Part shown: one piece after another, positions 9,877 to 21,836 of the stretch | Layout: every line of letters begins with the position of its first letter | Position numbering within the stretch: the stretch's first letter is position 1 | NCBI RefSeq assembly: GCF_900005765.1 | Contig: NC_041692.1 | Location: 806,001 to 870,000 of the forward strand | From: Plasmodium relictum | Lineage: Eukaryota > Apicomplexa > Aconoidasida > Haemosporida > Plasmodiidae | Length of the DNA: 64,000 bases | Direction of reading: 5' to 3' | Notes under the pieces: model-generated | Database searches by the model: none | Seen by the model: only the letters and a program-made list of their open reading frames with translations | Told to the model about the DNA's origin: nothing | Program-made: the position numbers and the translations under genes

Positions 9877-12206
9877 TTTTATTTTATTTTTTTTTTAATG
9901 AATACTTATATAGTTCGTTTACATATTATTTTGAGCATTCAAATAAAAGGATAATTTTTTTACTTGTATTTATTATTACTATTTTTTTTTTTTTATATGT
10001 ATTCATATATATATATATATATTCTTTGAATAAAACATTTCTATTGAAATAAAATTATATAGATTTTAATAATATTTTATTATCTATAATCCTCTTTATT
10101 AATTTTTTCTTAAAACATATCTTTCAAAAAATTCATCTATCTTAATCATCATTTTTATATAAATTTCTAAAATGTATGATATAGCTTTTATTTTTTTTGT
10201 TTTGTCGAAATAAAGATTTATTCCTAAAAAGTATATATATTTTATACTTTATTTTTTTTTTCAACTTTTTAATTTTTTATAGAATAATTTAAATTTCACT
10301 TTTATACTTATTATTACTTAAAATCTGGTTTATGATATTAAAAAAAAAAAAAAATTTATATAAAGAATTTATTTCAGATATACATATTACCATTCCATTT
10401 TTTTCTCTTTTCTTTTACTAAGAAATAATAGAAAATAATACAAAAATAATTTTATTTATTCTTTTAAGTAATTTGTGTATTTCTTTTTCTTTTTTTTTTA
10501 TTTTAAACAAATTAAAAATAGGATGAAATATTTATTTTTATTTATTAAAAAATTATAGTTTTACATACGTATATTTTTGTTATTTTAATTTTAAAAGAAA
10601 TATATACTTTTTTGTGATCTAAACAATTTTTAATAATAACAATATTATAAGCTTTTAATTATATTTTATCTTATTATTTTTTATTGTTTCTTGTTTTAAT
10701 TTTTTTAGTGAAACAAATATCAGAAAAAAAAAAAAAATATATCTTTCATATAATAGGAAATATTATTTTATAAAATAAATAAAAATAAACATTGTAAAAA
10801 AAATTATTTGTTTTTATTAAAAAATGATCATATTTAATTAAAATGATTTCAGTTTATAAATATTAGCTGCAAAAAAAAAAAAAAAAAAAAAATAAGAGCG
10901 TAAGAAATAAAAAAATGATAAAATTCTTTTAATAGAACAAGTTCAGAAAAAAGTGTAGTATAGAAATAGGTTATTAAAAGAAAATACAAATAGAGAAAGA
11001 GAAAAAAAAAAATTTTTATATAAAAGTTTTTAAATAAAGTTTAAGGATAGTTATTAAAACAAAACAAAGAAGAAAAATAAAAGAAGAATTAAACAAGAAA
11101 ATAGATAAAAACAAAATACTTTTAGTAGATTAAAAAGTATGCTGGAATAAAAAAGATACTTATACTAAGAAATAGACAAAAAAAAAAACAGAAAAAGAAG
11201 GAGAAGTTAAGATGAAGCATAATAAGATAAAGTCTTAATATTTAAGAAGATAAAACATTAATATATAATGTTTAAACATATTGGAAAGAATAAGATGAAT
11301 TAAAGTAAGAAATTTAAAAGGATGTAGTATAATATTTACAAAAGTAAATATATAGTAAGATAATGTTTCAAAAGATAGAGAAGATAAGATAAAGTTTAAT
11401 AAGGTATTTTTTTTAAGAAAAAGATAAAAAAAAAAGTTGAATTAAAAAATAAAAAAAAATTATGTAATATAAAAAGATATTAGAGGGAATTTTTTTTTTT
11501 TAAAATGGAAATGAAAAAAAAAAATATACTATGAAAAATTAATTATAAAATATAATCAAAATAAACTTGAATATAATTTATTTAAAATGTAATACATTAT
11601 AAATAAGAAATAATGAAAAAAATTTATTACAAAATGTGGGTATATAAAAAGTGCTTATAAAAAAAAAAAAAAGAAAGAAAAGAAAGAAAAGTAAGGTAAA
11701 CGGTAAGAAAGAATATAAGAGTTTAAGAAAACAAAGAAAAGTATAAGAGAAAGAAGATAAGACAAAAAGAAATTAGAATTATAATAAAAGAAACAGATAA
11801 GAATATAAGATGAAAACAAAGTGTTAGAAAATAATATAGGAAAATAAGAACATCAGATAAAAATATAGGTAGTAAAAAGCAAATAGAAAGATTAGAAAAT
11901 GAAAAAAAAAAAAAAAAACCAAATATATGAAAAACATGATAAAAAAAATGACAGATTACATGCACACATAATATTAATTTATATTAATATAATAAATGAT
12001 GTTACTCCATTTATTAAAGACATTTAATTTTTTCAATTTCTGAATTTTAATTTCAATTATTTCTATATATATATTAAAATTTCGTATTTTTAATATATAT
12101 GTATCCTCATTATTTAAAATATATTAAATTTTAAAAAAATACAATATATGCAAAAAAAAAATTAGGAATATATATATATATATATTTGTTCAAAAAAATT
12201 TTCAAT
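9877..12206. other. Intergenic region with purine-skewed segment
   Basis: A 2.3 kb stretch upstream of the FAD monooxygenase and downstream of importin beta, both on the minus strand. The left half is T-rich. From about 10880 to 11960 the plus strand becomes strongly purine-rich, with G far exceeding C. No credible gene: the long minus-strand frame there is an all-hydrophobic product of the skew. Confidence 0.6.
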
Positions 12207-14840
12207 TTATTTCTGAGCTAATCTAGCATTGCATATTCTTTTTAGCCACTTAATTTTTAAAACACATGATTCACATTTTTCATCTCCTTGACTAGATAAA
12301 ATATCAATTTTTCCATACACTGATATAATTAAATCAGTTAACTTAGAATTTTCGATTAGTTCATAACCATAGGCATGAACTAAATCACCTAATAAAGAAA
12401 CTGCATTTTGAAAGTTTTGAGCATTGAAATGATTTATTTCTTTAATCAATATTAATTCAATTAAATCCAATATATTAGGTATATAAACTTTTAGTTTTGC
12501 TATTTCATTACCATCAAGTAAAGCATATATAATATTACTGTATGTTAATAAAATTGCATCTCTGAGTTCAAAAACATAATTAACCCAATCATCACTCTCG
12601 GGTGGTCCTGAACTAATAGTAATTTTTGAAGTTTCAGTTAAAATATTAGCAAAAAAATTAAGATATCTTGAAAAGTTTCTATTTAATGCGGTAGCAATAT
12701 CCCCCAATACAGTTAATATACTAATTTTAATAGAATCATGAACTCCAAATGTTTTTAATGCATCCCATAAGCATTCTAAAATCAATTCCATTTCCTTTTC
12801 AAATTCCACAGTCCAAGGTATACATATATCTGATACCATTTCTATGCATATTTTACATGTAGAAGTTTCAGATACATTCCTTAATCCTTTAAATATAACA
12901 TTTAAAAATGTTTTTAAGTGTTCTCTGAAATCTTCTCCCATTACATTAATAATTGCACTGCAGGCCAGTAAAGCATCTTCACATATGTCATTTCTGATCT
13001 CAAACAATCGAAATATGCTCAAATAAATAGGTTTAAGAAACGGCTTGCATTGATTACCAAGCCTGTTAATAATAAATTGCATAGTTCCACAATAATAACC
13101 TTGCAAAGATTTGACTTCTTCTGTTAGTGGATTTATGTATGTATTCGTTAATAAATACATCATATGTGATAATAATTCAATCATATATTTTAAGCAATTA
13201 TCAGAAACATTTAGAATAACAACATTGAGTGCATTAAAAGCTGCTTCTCTTAAATTTCTTGTATCTGCATCTTCTCTTGAAGTTACATCTATTAATTTTT
13301 TACACAAAACACAAAAAGAATCATCTAAGTCAGTTGTATAGCTATTAGTTATTTTATTAAAGGAGCTTTTTTTATTTACAGCTAGTTGATTAATAACCCA
13401 ACAGACGTTAGCTGCTACTCTAGGGTAATCATTTAATCTTTCTAATAATATACCATATAAAGAATTACTATCGTTATAATTACCTAAAACATTATAAATT
13501 ATTTCAGAATGAAAGGTAGTAATTTTTCCAATAGTCCAAGCAGCAGTATCACGAACTGAAACAGAAGGATCTCTTAATACTTCTGACAATTGGCCAACAG
13601 ATTCCTCAACCAATGGCTTCAATTTTTCGGTATCTGGTCCTTCCATTATAGATCCATAAGCCAAAACGGCAGCTTCTCTTCTTCTCCAATCTTCATGTAT
13701 GAAATTTTCTTCAACAAAAGAAATAACTGGTTCAACTATATCATTTTTTAATAATTGTGCACTTAATGCAAGAAAAGTAGCAGAAGCCATAGATAAAGTC
13801 CATGCATCAATATCTACATCTTCACTTTCTTGTGTAATCATTGCATTGAATATTTTTGGCAATAAAAATACCATTGCTTGTTTAACTATATTATGATTTT
13901 TTTTCCCTTCTTGCAATTCGTATTGATTTATAAAAGTTTCTTCTTCACATACAGTATTCCAAAACTCGATTGCACTTATAGCTATTCTTTCATTATCTGA
14001 TTCAATAGCAGTCCATGTCAAAGGGCCTATAGCATACATATAAGCGTCTAAATAAGAATAAAAATAGCTAACTATATTTATTAAGCACTCATATGCTGCT
14101 ATTTGTACACTTAATCTTTCTGTATCTTTACATCCATCAATTACTGTTTTCATAATTATATCTCTTTCAACTTGAGTTTTAAAATTTTGATCAATAAATG
14201 ACATTAGGTTGTATAATACCTTCATATTTGCACAATGTATTGATTCCTCTGCTGGCTCACACAAAGAATTTATGATAGCAGTTAATATTAAATCTAGATC
14301 TGGTTGTGTAAATACGTATTTTGTTTTGCTTTCATTGCATATATCTGCAATATCTTCCGTCAAATATGCTAAACATACAGTTGAGGATTTTTTGGTGTAT
14401 GCATTTTTTTCTATTATATTATTTACTAATTTATGTAACAATTCAGAAGATTTATTATGAGATAATTCTATTTTTGTTATAATAGAAATAATTTGACAAG
14501 CCGTACCAATAACTATTTTATCACATGGTTGACTTAATAAAAGTAATAATGAATTTTTTAATTCATTTTTTATATCTTCAGGAAAATTTATCCAAGTTCT
14601 TGCTCTTTCTTCACTTTCAAAATTGTCTTTAGCTGTAAAAGCATTTTTTATTAGCAATCCAGCAATTTGCCTTAAATAAGGATCATTTTGACTTTTACAA
14701 AATTCATTAGATAACTGATTTATATATTGAACAAAATTTGTTTCTTTAGCAAGTTTTAATTTGGATTCTGCTTCAGATCGAATATCTATATTGGGGTCTA
14801 CAGTTGCATACAAAATTTGTGCAATGTTATTTGTTTCCAT
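12207..14840 (-). CDS. Importin subunit beta (karyopherin beta 1)
   Basis: An 877-residue protein, almost exactly the length of animal importin beta 1 (876) and free of the inserts common in its neighbours. The N-terminal Ran-binding region (about 20-100) includes 'DPYLRQIAGLLIKNAFT' and 'WINFPEDIKNELK'. HEAT repeats follow along the whole protein, for example 'DWRRREAAVLAYGSIMEGP', 'DPSVSVRDTAAWTIGKI' and 'YPRVAANVCWVINQLA', the last two being hallmark importin beta segments. An acidic stretch, 'ESEDVDIDAWTLS', sits mid-protein. It carries importin alpha-bound cargo through nuclear pores and is released by Ran-GTP. Single exon, complete. The ATG at 14840 gives the canonical short N terminus before the first helix. 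Confidence 0.96.
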   Translation of the reverse strand: METNNIAQILYATVDPNIDIRSEAESKLKLAKETNFVQYINQLSNEFCKSQNDPYLRQIAGLLIKNAFTAKDNFESEERARTWINFPEDIKNELKNSLLLLLSQPCDKIVIGTACQIISIITKIELSHNKSSELLHKLVNNIIEKNAYTKKSSTVCLAYLTEDIADICNESKTKYVFTQPDLDLILTAIINSLCEPAEESIHCANMKVLYNLMSFIDQNFKTQVERDIIMKTVIDGCKDTERLSVQIAAYECLINIVSYFYSYLDAYMYAIGPLTWTAIESDNERIAISAIEFWNTVCEEETFINQYELQEGKKNHNIVKQAMVFLLPKIFNAMITQESEDVDIDAWTLSMASATFLALSAQLLKNDIVEPVISFVEENFIHEDWRRREAAVLAYGSIMEGPDTEKLKPLVEESVGQLSEVLRDPSVSVRDTAAWTIGKITTFHSEIIYNVLGNYNDSNSLYGILLERLNDYPRVAANVCWVINQLAVNKKSSFNKITNSYTTDLDDSFCVLCKKLIDVTSREDADTRNLREAAFNALNVVILNVSDNCLKYMIELLSHMMYLLTNTYINPLTEEVKSLQGYYCGTMQFIINRLGNQCKPFLKPIYLSIFRLFEIRNDICEDALLACSAIINVMGEDFREHLKTFLNVIFKGLRNVSETSTCKICIEMVSDICIPWTVEFEKEMELILECLWDALKTFGVHDSIKISILTVLGDIATALNRNFSRYLNFFANILTETSKITISSGPPESDDWVNYVFELRDAILLTYSNIIYALLDGNEIAKLKVYIPNILDLIELILIKEINHFNAQNFQNAVSLLGDLVHAYGYELIENSKLTDLIISVYGKIDILSSQGDEKCESCVLKIKWLKRICNARLAQK

Positions 14841-17152
14841 TTTTATGTAATATTATACAATAATTAAAATAATAATAAATAATAAGTAGATAACAAAATC
14901 GTCATGCACAAAAAATTTAAAAAAAAAAAAAAGAAAATCCAAAATAATAAAGTATATTTACATTAGCAAGCATAAAAATAATCAAAAATAGAAATATATT
15001 TTCAGCTATTAAAATAAAAAGAAATATTGAAATGGGATTATAGTATATCACTTTTATCTTTTATTGACTTTTTTCTTTTTCTTTTTTTTTTTTCAAGCTT
15101 TTATTTTTTTTTATTTTGTTGTAATTCAATTTTTCTTAACTTTTTCTTTTCTTTTTTTTTTTTTTTATTTATTTATAATACAACCCATGTTTTAATTTAA
15201 AATAAAAAAATTGCATATATATGTATATATAAATACATAAATATATAAAGATTGATTATAAATTTTTTTTTACTATTTTTTTATTTGTTAAAATATGAAA
15301 TTTTTAAAGCTAAATTTTTTTTTTTTTAAAGATATATATATTAATCTTCATAAAATTAAATTTTTACAAAAATTATAAATGTTTATATTAATATATATGG
15401 TTTTTAAATTTATATAATCAAATATTTAATAATATATAAATTTTCTAAATTTATGAATAAAAATATATATATATATTTTTTTTTTCTTTATTTTCCTTTG
15501 ATTTTTTTTTTTTTTTTTCAATTCATCTTTGTTTTATATTATTTTTCATTATTTTTTCGGAAAATAAAAAACTAATAATTATTTAATTTCTAAATTTTTA
15601 TGTATCTTTATGATAATTTTTTAAAAAATTTCTACAAATATATTTCAATAAGGATACCTGAAAATAACTAGTGTACTAAAAATTAAAATATATATGCATA
15701 ATAAATACATAAAAAATACATATTCTTTATATAGTTTTAATAATCTCTTTACAAATCGACAAAAACTTTTAAAACTGTTGATATTTATTTGTAATTTTAA
15801 CTTATGTATTCATTTTAGGTAAGAGATTTAAAATCCAAATATATTTTAATGAATACAATTATAATCTACGTAAATTTAAGAACATATATATGTATACTTT
15901 TTTTCTTTCATTTATATTTTAATAAATATATTTTTACATATTTTACAAATATGTGATAATGTGCATTTTTTTTTTTTTTTTTAATTTCTTAATTACTAAA
16001 ACATAATAAAAAAAAAAAAAATTATTTATAAATTATATATTGTTATGTATTTTATAAAAATTATATTAATTTTTTCTTATTAAACAAATGTTTTTCAAGA
16101 TTTTTCTTACATAATATTAATCTTATATAAAATATTTTATTGTATTCTTATATATATATTTCATTAAAATTTTATAAATTTTAAATTTAGTCCATTTAGA
16201 ATGAAAAATAGGTAAGGGCATAGTGAATTAAATAATTTACTATGAATAGAAGGATAATTAGCTTAATATATTCTTGTTTTTACAAAAAGTATTCAATAAA
16301 AATTTTTTTTTTTTTCTTTTTTTCTTATAAAGCTTTAAAATATATAATATTAATAAAATTTTATTTTATTATATATATTTTCTTTGAATCATTACATTTA
16401 TTACTCTTAGCAATGATATAATTTTATATGTGATTTAATTATTCAATTTTTATGAAGATAATATAGAAATATGTTTTAAATTTGAAAGTTTCAATAGAAG
16501 AAAATTTATTGTTTAATATCCTTCGTTTAGAAATTAAAAATTATATTTTAAGAAAAAATAGAGATACTAGAATTTTCTTAACTATAGCATAATATGTTAG
16601 GTACTATTAAAAAAAATAATACAGGGAAAAATAGATAAAAACAAAGGAAAAAGAAAATTAGATTTTAAAATATTTTTCTAAATAGCGATTATTATAACTC
16701 ATTTTAGTATTTTAATAATTTCTTACGAAAATATGAATTAACGAATATAATAAAAATTTATAAGCTTTGGAGATTAAAAAAAGATTAAAATAAAAAAGTT
16801 TATACTGTATAAAAATATTTAACAAAAAAAAGAAAAGAAAAAAAGTTTAATATTTATTAACATTTTATGACTATTTTTTTTTTATTAAATAAGATTATTT
16901 TCTTTAGTACTATTAACAGTAATTGACAAATATATATATATTTTTTTTTTAATTTAAAAAAAAAAAATAAAATACAATAAATAAAAAAGAAGAGCTTTTA
17001 TATTATTTAGTACATTATATGTGTTAATATTTAGATAATTATATAAGTAACGATACAAACAAAGCAATATTAAAATAATTATATATAATACAAATATATA
17101 TATATGTCATTTATTTAAGATAAAGAAGCATGTATAAAAATGAAAGATTTTT
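14841..17152. other. Intergenic region
   Basis: A 2.3 kb very AT-rich stretch holding the importin beta promoter and the 3' UTR of the RAP gene. It contains many poly-T and poly-A runs and short TA tracts. No open frame, tRNA or stable structure was recognised. Confidence 0.6.
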
Positions 17153-19978
17153 TTATTTGTTTGCGTCTGTCAAGAAATTTTTAATATTTGTTATTTCCTC
17201 ATCTATATTTGTATTTTCTTCATTTGCACTTTTTACATTTTTTATAAAATTAATTATTTCACTTTCTTCATCAGAAAAATAATTTTCAATTTCAGTATCT
17301 TCTAATGAATCATCAACGGAATTTTTATGCTCAATGGAGTTTTCTTTTTTGTCCTTTAGTTCATTTTCATTTTTTTCTTTTAATAAAATATTATCTGTTG
17401 TATTAATATTATCTTTTTCGTTAATATGTAAGCCTTCTTTTTTAGAATTAAGAAAAAAAAAGTTGGCAGCATTTCGACCAAAGGCATACAGAAAATTAAT
17501 TTTTTCTTCATAATCATTTAAATTATTCCAATCATGATAACTTAATGTAATAACTTTATATTTCTTCTTTTCTAAGATCTTTATTTTCAAATCCGATATT
17601 GATGTACTAACTAATGAATTTACATAATAGCTATAAGGACCAAGGCACTTAATTATAACATTTGAATCTGTTAACATTATATCTGCACATATATTGTTAA
17701 TGTAAATATTTTTCAAATGATCTACATTAATTTTCATTAAAATTCTTGATAATTCATTAATCCATCTTGGACAATATTTTAATTTTTTTCTTTTGATTTC
17801 ATAATTGTCAATAAATTTATAAAAATCTTTTATTTCTTTTGGAAATTTTTCAAACGTTGAAGGGAAAACATATTGTAAATAATCACTAACATATTTTAAT
17901 TTGTCTACTTTGTGATCCCCTAAGTAATCTTTATGTGGAATTATTAAATAGGTCAATTTTAATATCATCTGTTGAGTACAGTTAATTAAACAGACACAGG
18001 AAAAAAGTAATAACACTAAGGATTGTAAATCAAAAAGAGAATCCTTTTTAACTAATTTTTCTAAGTTACCATTCGAAGCATTATTTATGTTTTCTTCATC
18101 TACTTTATCATAATTTCCATTTTTCTTTTGAGTCTCACTATGAATGATAATATCTTTTTCTTTAAATATTCTATCTTTATTTTTATTTTGATCATTTACA
18201 CAACTATTATACATATTCTGATTGATTAAATTATTATTACTTGATCGTTCACTAGGTTTTAATTTATCATTTATGTTTTTATTTATTCCTGAGGTAATAT
18301 TTATGTTTAGATTATTAAAATTTCTATTGTTTTCAAAAGATATATCTTTATCTTTTTCTTTTACTTCTTCCTCTGATGTCTTAGAAAAATGGATTGATGA
18401 ACTTTTTGCATTATATCCATTTATTAGTAATTGTTTATCTAAGTGCTTATGAACATACTGATACATATAATTATAAAATTTCGGATGATGAAACTTTAAT
18501 TTTGCAAAAGAATGAATTACTAAAGATAAATTATTTGGAGAAAACTCTTTTGCCAACTTTTTTGCTGATTTGCTCATGCACAACAATATGTTACCTTCTC
18601 TAATATCTAATCTAGCAAAAGAAGATATAACAAGGCATAAATGAAGAGGATGTGAAAAATAATAATTATGTTGCAATTTTAATATGCATTTTTTCCAAAA
18701 TGTTTTATGATAAATATAAAAAAATGCTAAAGCATTAGAAACTAATGCTATGTCTTGAAACGTCCATTTAACTGTATGAAAGCAAAATTGATTTGTTAAT
18801 AATTCTATAGTATCATACTTCTTTATCTCTAATTTTTTAAAGCTATTTAATAATAATGATAATGCGCAAGCACTTAATTCATTTATTTTTTTTAATATAA
18901 TAGAACAAAGTAAATTTATTAGCCTATTATCCCTATATCCAATCTTGCTAAAACACCAAAACAGGATAACTATATCACTTGCATCTAAATAAACAGATAC
19001 TATAAAAGTATTCTGAACATATTTTTTCCATAAATTTTCATCTCTTACATGATTAATTGATGCTTTATATATCTTTTTAATAATTTTATTTTTATTTTCA
19101 TAACTAACAGAATCTATCTGAAATTCTTTTATTTCATTTTTCATTTCTTTTTTTTCATCTTTCCTTTCATTTATTTTTTTAACTTCATCTAAAAGTTGCA
19201 TAGACTTTATTTCAGATATGTTAAAATCATTTTCCTTCAAATTTTTTTTTATGCTTATATAATATTTTTTATTTACATAACTATTTGTAATTGCGTAACT
19301 ATTCAATGAAATCTGCTTTTTTAAAAGTTTTCTTTTTGTAACATATTTGTTATTAAAATTATTAATTTTTTTTTCATTATATTCAGTTATATTTTCATTC
19401 ATATTTTTTTTCTCTTTATCTTTAGTTATTTGCTCTATATTTATTATGTTATTATTATTCATTATTTTATTAATTATTTGTTTTTTATATCTCTTTTTAA
19501 GACTATCCTTTTGGTTTTTTAATGATTTATTAATAGTATTTATTTTTTTTTTGCTAGTTTCCATTTTTCTGTTTTCACATAAACTATAATTTAAATTTAT
19601 TTCATCTTCATTCCCTTTTTTTTTATCGTCATTATTTTCTATTTTTTTTTTATATTTCTTTGGTTGAGATATTTCTAGTTCATTATTATTTAATATTTCA
19701 AAAATACTTGTTTGTTTTTCATTACTTTTGTTTTTTTCATTTTTAGTGTTTTCGTTTTTATTCTTTAAACTGCTTTTATAATTTATTAGATCAGCATATT
19801 TCCCAACTCTTATAAATCTCTTTTCATATTTATTAAAACTAACTTTGTTTAAATAGTTAATCTCAAATGTATAAGCATTTAAACTACACATAAAATATTT
19901 TGTAGATACATCATTTTTATAATTTATTAATAAATTTTTTTTTAATGTGTTATTACTTATCAAGTTTCCTAATTTCAT
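17153..19978 (-). CDS. RAP-domain RNA-binding protein
   Basis: A 941-residue protein. The N-terminal 300 residues are Lys/Asn low complexity. Residues about 330-520 form helical repeats of the FASTK/heptatricopeptide style, such as 'HPLHLCLVISSFARLDIREGN' and 'NLSLVIHSFAKLKFHHPKF'. After an Asn-rich insert comes 'CPRWINELSRILMKINVDHL', then a RAP domain at about 765-845 with 'NVIIKCLGPYSYYVNS' and 'YKVITLSYHDWNNL'. RAP proteins are expanded in apicomplexans, and several act on mitochondrial or apicoplast rRNA. The gene lies head-to-head with the selenoprotein gene, 850 bases apart. The very acidic C-terminal tail (about 860-941) is low complexity. The ATG at 19978 is followed by a basic N terminus consistent with organelle import, though no clear signal peptide is present. 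Confidence 0.88.
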   Translation of the reverse strand: MKLGNLISNNTLKKNLLINYKNDVSTKYFMCSLNAYTFEINYLNKVSFNKYEKRFIRVGKYADLINYKSSLKNKNENTKNEKNKSNEKQTSIFEILNNNELEISQPKKYKKKIENNDDKKKGNEDEINLNYSLCENRKMETSKKKINTINKSLKNQKDSLKKRYKKQIINKIMNNNNIINIEQITKDKEKKNMNENITEYNEKKINNFNNKYVTKRKLLKKQISLNSYAITNSYVNKKYYISIKKNLKENDFNISEIKSMQLLDEVKKINERKDEKKEMKNEIKEFQIDSVSYENKNKIIKKIYKASINHVRDENLWKKYVQNTFIVSVYLDASDIVILFWCFSKIGYRDNRLINLLCSIILKKINELSACALSLLLNSFKKLEIKKYDTIELLTNQFCFHTVKWTFQDIALVSNALAFFYIYHKTFWKKCILKLQHNYYFSHPLHLCLVISSFARLDIREGNILLCMSKSAKKLAKEFSPNNLSLVIHSFAKLKFHHPKFYNYMYQYVHKHLDKQLLINGYNAKSSSIHFSKTSEEEVKEKDKDISFENNRNFNNLNINITSGINKNINDKLKPSERSSNNNLINQNMYNSCVNDQNKNKDRIFKEKDIIIHSETQKKNGNYDKVDEENINNASNGNLEKLVKKDSLFDLQSLVLLLFSCVCLINCTQQMILKLTYLIIPHKDYLGDHKVDKLKYVSDYLQYVFPSTFEKFPKEIKDFYKFIDNYEIKRKKLKYCPRWINELSRILMKINVDHLKNIYINNICADIMLTDSNVIIKCLGPYSYYVNSLVSTSISDLKIKILEKKKYKVITLSYHDWNNLNDYEEKINFLYAFGRNAANFFFLNSKKEGLHINEKDNINTTDNILLKEKNENELKDKKENSIEHKNSVDDSLEDTEIENYFSDEESEIINFIKNVKSANEENTNIDEEITNIKNFLTDANK

Positions 19979-20249
19979 CTATTTGCTGCCTATTGAAGTT
20001 TTAAAAAATTGTCTAAGTTATTAAATTATAACAAAAAAAAATATAAGGCTAAAGGATTAAATGCGCTTTTCGTAATTTTTAAGAAACCTAAATTTCATAA
20101 AAGCAAACATATGCTATTAAATTTTAGAAATTAATAAAAAATGTTTTTAATCTTTTTTATAAAATTACTAAAATTTCTTTTTCAAATTTTATATAATATT
20201 AAAGATTATATCTTATAAAAAAATAAGTCAAACGAATTCTATAGAGCAT

Positions 20250-20317
<68 letters not shown>

Positions 20318-20828
20318 AAATAAAAACTTTTATTTCATAAACATTATTTAAAAAACCTATAAAATAATAATATTTAGAATAAATAAAGATAGGAACATGA
20401 TTATTAACAGATAAGAGAAAGATGAAAATATAAGTTATAAATAAAAAATTAAAAAAAATATTGTATACATAAAGATGATAAATGGTGTAGAAGAATGAAT
20501 TGAAAAAAAAATATATTTTTGAACATAAAATGTTCTTATATGCAGTTCGAAAAAAAAAAAAAAAAAGAGAAAATATTTTTTAAAAAAAATATTTTACATT
20601 ATTGTAACGCATTAAAAAAAAAAAAAATAAATTGAAAAAATATATATTGAACAGAATCATTAATTCCAAGTGTTATTTTTCTAGTAAAACTCAATACTTT
20701 TTATATCTTTAATTTTAATAAAATTTTTATGCTTTTAAGTATTTGTATCTGAGTATATATATATTTTAATCAACAATAAAAATACATATTATTTGTATAT
20801 TTTTTTTTAGAAGTCAAAAAAATTAAAA
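19979..20828. other. Divergent promoter region, RAP / selenoprotein
   Basis: An 850-base region between two divergent start codons, with a long AT dinucleotide tract and several A-runs. No further gene was seen. Confidence 0.6.
20253..20308. repeat. (AT)28 microsatellite
   Basis: About 56 bases of uninterrupted AT dinucleotides in the divergent promoter region between the RAP and selenoprotein genes. Confidence 0.95.
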
Positions 20829-21836
20829 ATGACTCTAAAGAAAATATATATTTTAATTGTTTTAATTTTATTTAATATTGCTTCCTTGACTGTAGAATCA
20901 GGGTGATCTAGGAAGTTACATATTAAATTACCAAATAAAGATGATGATTATTTAGCTAAATTAATTGACATTTTTAAGGATATATGCAGCTACACTGTAA
21001 AAAATAAAAAAACAATTCAAAAAATTATAATAGGATCATTAATATCAGCATATTCAGTAAATTCATTGTATAATTCAGGAGTTACATTCAAAAAAAACCC
21101 ACATTATTCTTTTTTTATTCCATCAAGCAAATATTTAAAAAATGTATTTAAAATTATAAAGAAAAATTATGAAATAAAGATGGATAAATTTGTCCAACAA
21201 AAAATATTTGAAAAATATTTTACCAATGTTAATAACTTAAAAATTATGGAAATGTATATAGTGAATAATTTAATGAACTTTACATATTATTTACCTGAAA
21301 AAATAAAGAAGGAAAAGTTTTACAATTTTTTAAAATACAAGGAATTTGAAAATTTTGAAAGCTTATTTAGTCATGTAAAGATATTAAAGCATGAACAAAT
21401 TTTTATTTTTCATGGAAAATTAAAAAAACATTTTTGGATACATCTTCCTTTAAAATACAAAATATTGAAAGCTGATAATGATACATATACTTTAATTTTT
21501 ATACCATTATACAAATATTACTCTAATTACATTATTGAAATAAAAATACAAAAAGAAAATAATAATGTAAAATTTGCAACATTTATCAAAAGGAATGAAA
21601 ATGGTAAAAAGACAGACTTATTTTATATAAATGTAATAAAAAATATTGCTTCATACTTAACATATGATATCTTTGATGGAATGGATAATAATATTAAGGT
21701 ATACTATAAAAGAAACAACAAATTTGGCAAATTGAATTTCATTAATTCAAAAAGAATATTAAAAAAAGATAAATTCAAAATGAAATTCATCCTCCCTTCT
21801 TTTAAATCGTTTAATTTTAAAATTAAACAAAAATAA
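20829..21836 (+). CDS. Selenoprotein, secreted or membrane-anchored, Sec at codon 26
   Basis: From ATG 20829 the frame runs 25 codons and meets TGA at 20904-20906. It then stays open for 309 codons to TAA at 21834-21836, giving 335 residues if TGA is read as selenocysteine. Residues 1-22 are a hydrophobic signal peptide or anchor ('MTLKKIYILIVLILFNIA'). The Sec sits just after it, in SG-U-SRKL. A second moderately hydrophobic segment lies near 67-85; the rest is basic, Phe/Tyr-rich and without a known domain. A SECIS-like hairpin lies about 250 bases beyond the stop. The signal peptide sits exactly upstream in frame, so the start is natural and a 256-residue protein from a later Met is unlikely. 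Plasmodium is known to have a few lineage-specific selenoproteins (Sel1-Sel4); this is probably one, but I cannot say which. Function is unknown. Confidence 0.82.

Noticed and set aside
11723-11965. 80-codon minus-strand frame.
   Set aside because: Hydrophobic Phe/Ile/Leu composition created by the purine-rich opposite strand; no gene-like features.
20904-20906. TGA as tryptophan or as a simple nonsense mutation.
   Set aside because: The nuclear code of Plasmodium uses TGA as stop, and the long open frame and SECIS-like hairpin fit selenocysteine better. A pseudogene would be expected to carry further breaks, and none is seen.
20902-20912. A tiny GT...AG segment around the TGA that could be read as an intron.
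   Set aside because: It would be about nine bases long, far below any workable spliceosomal intron.
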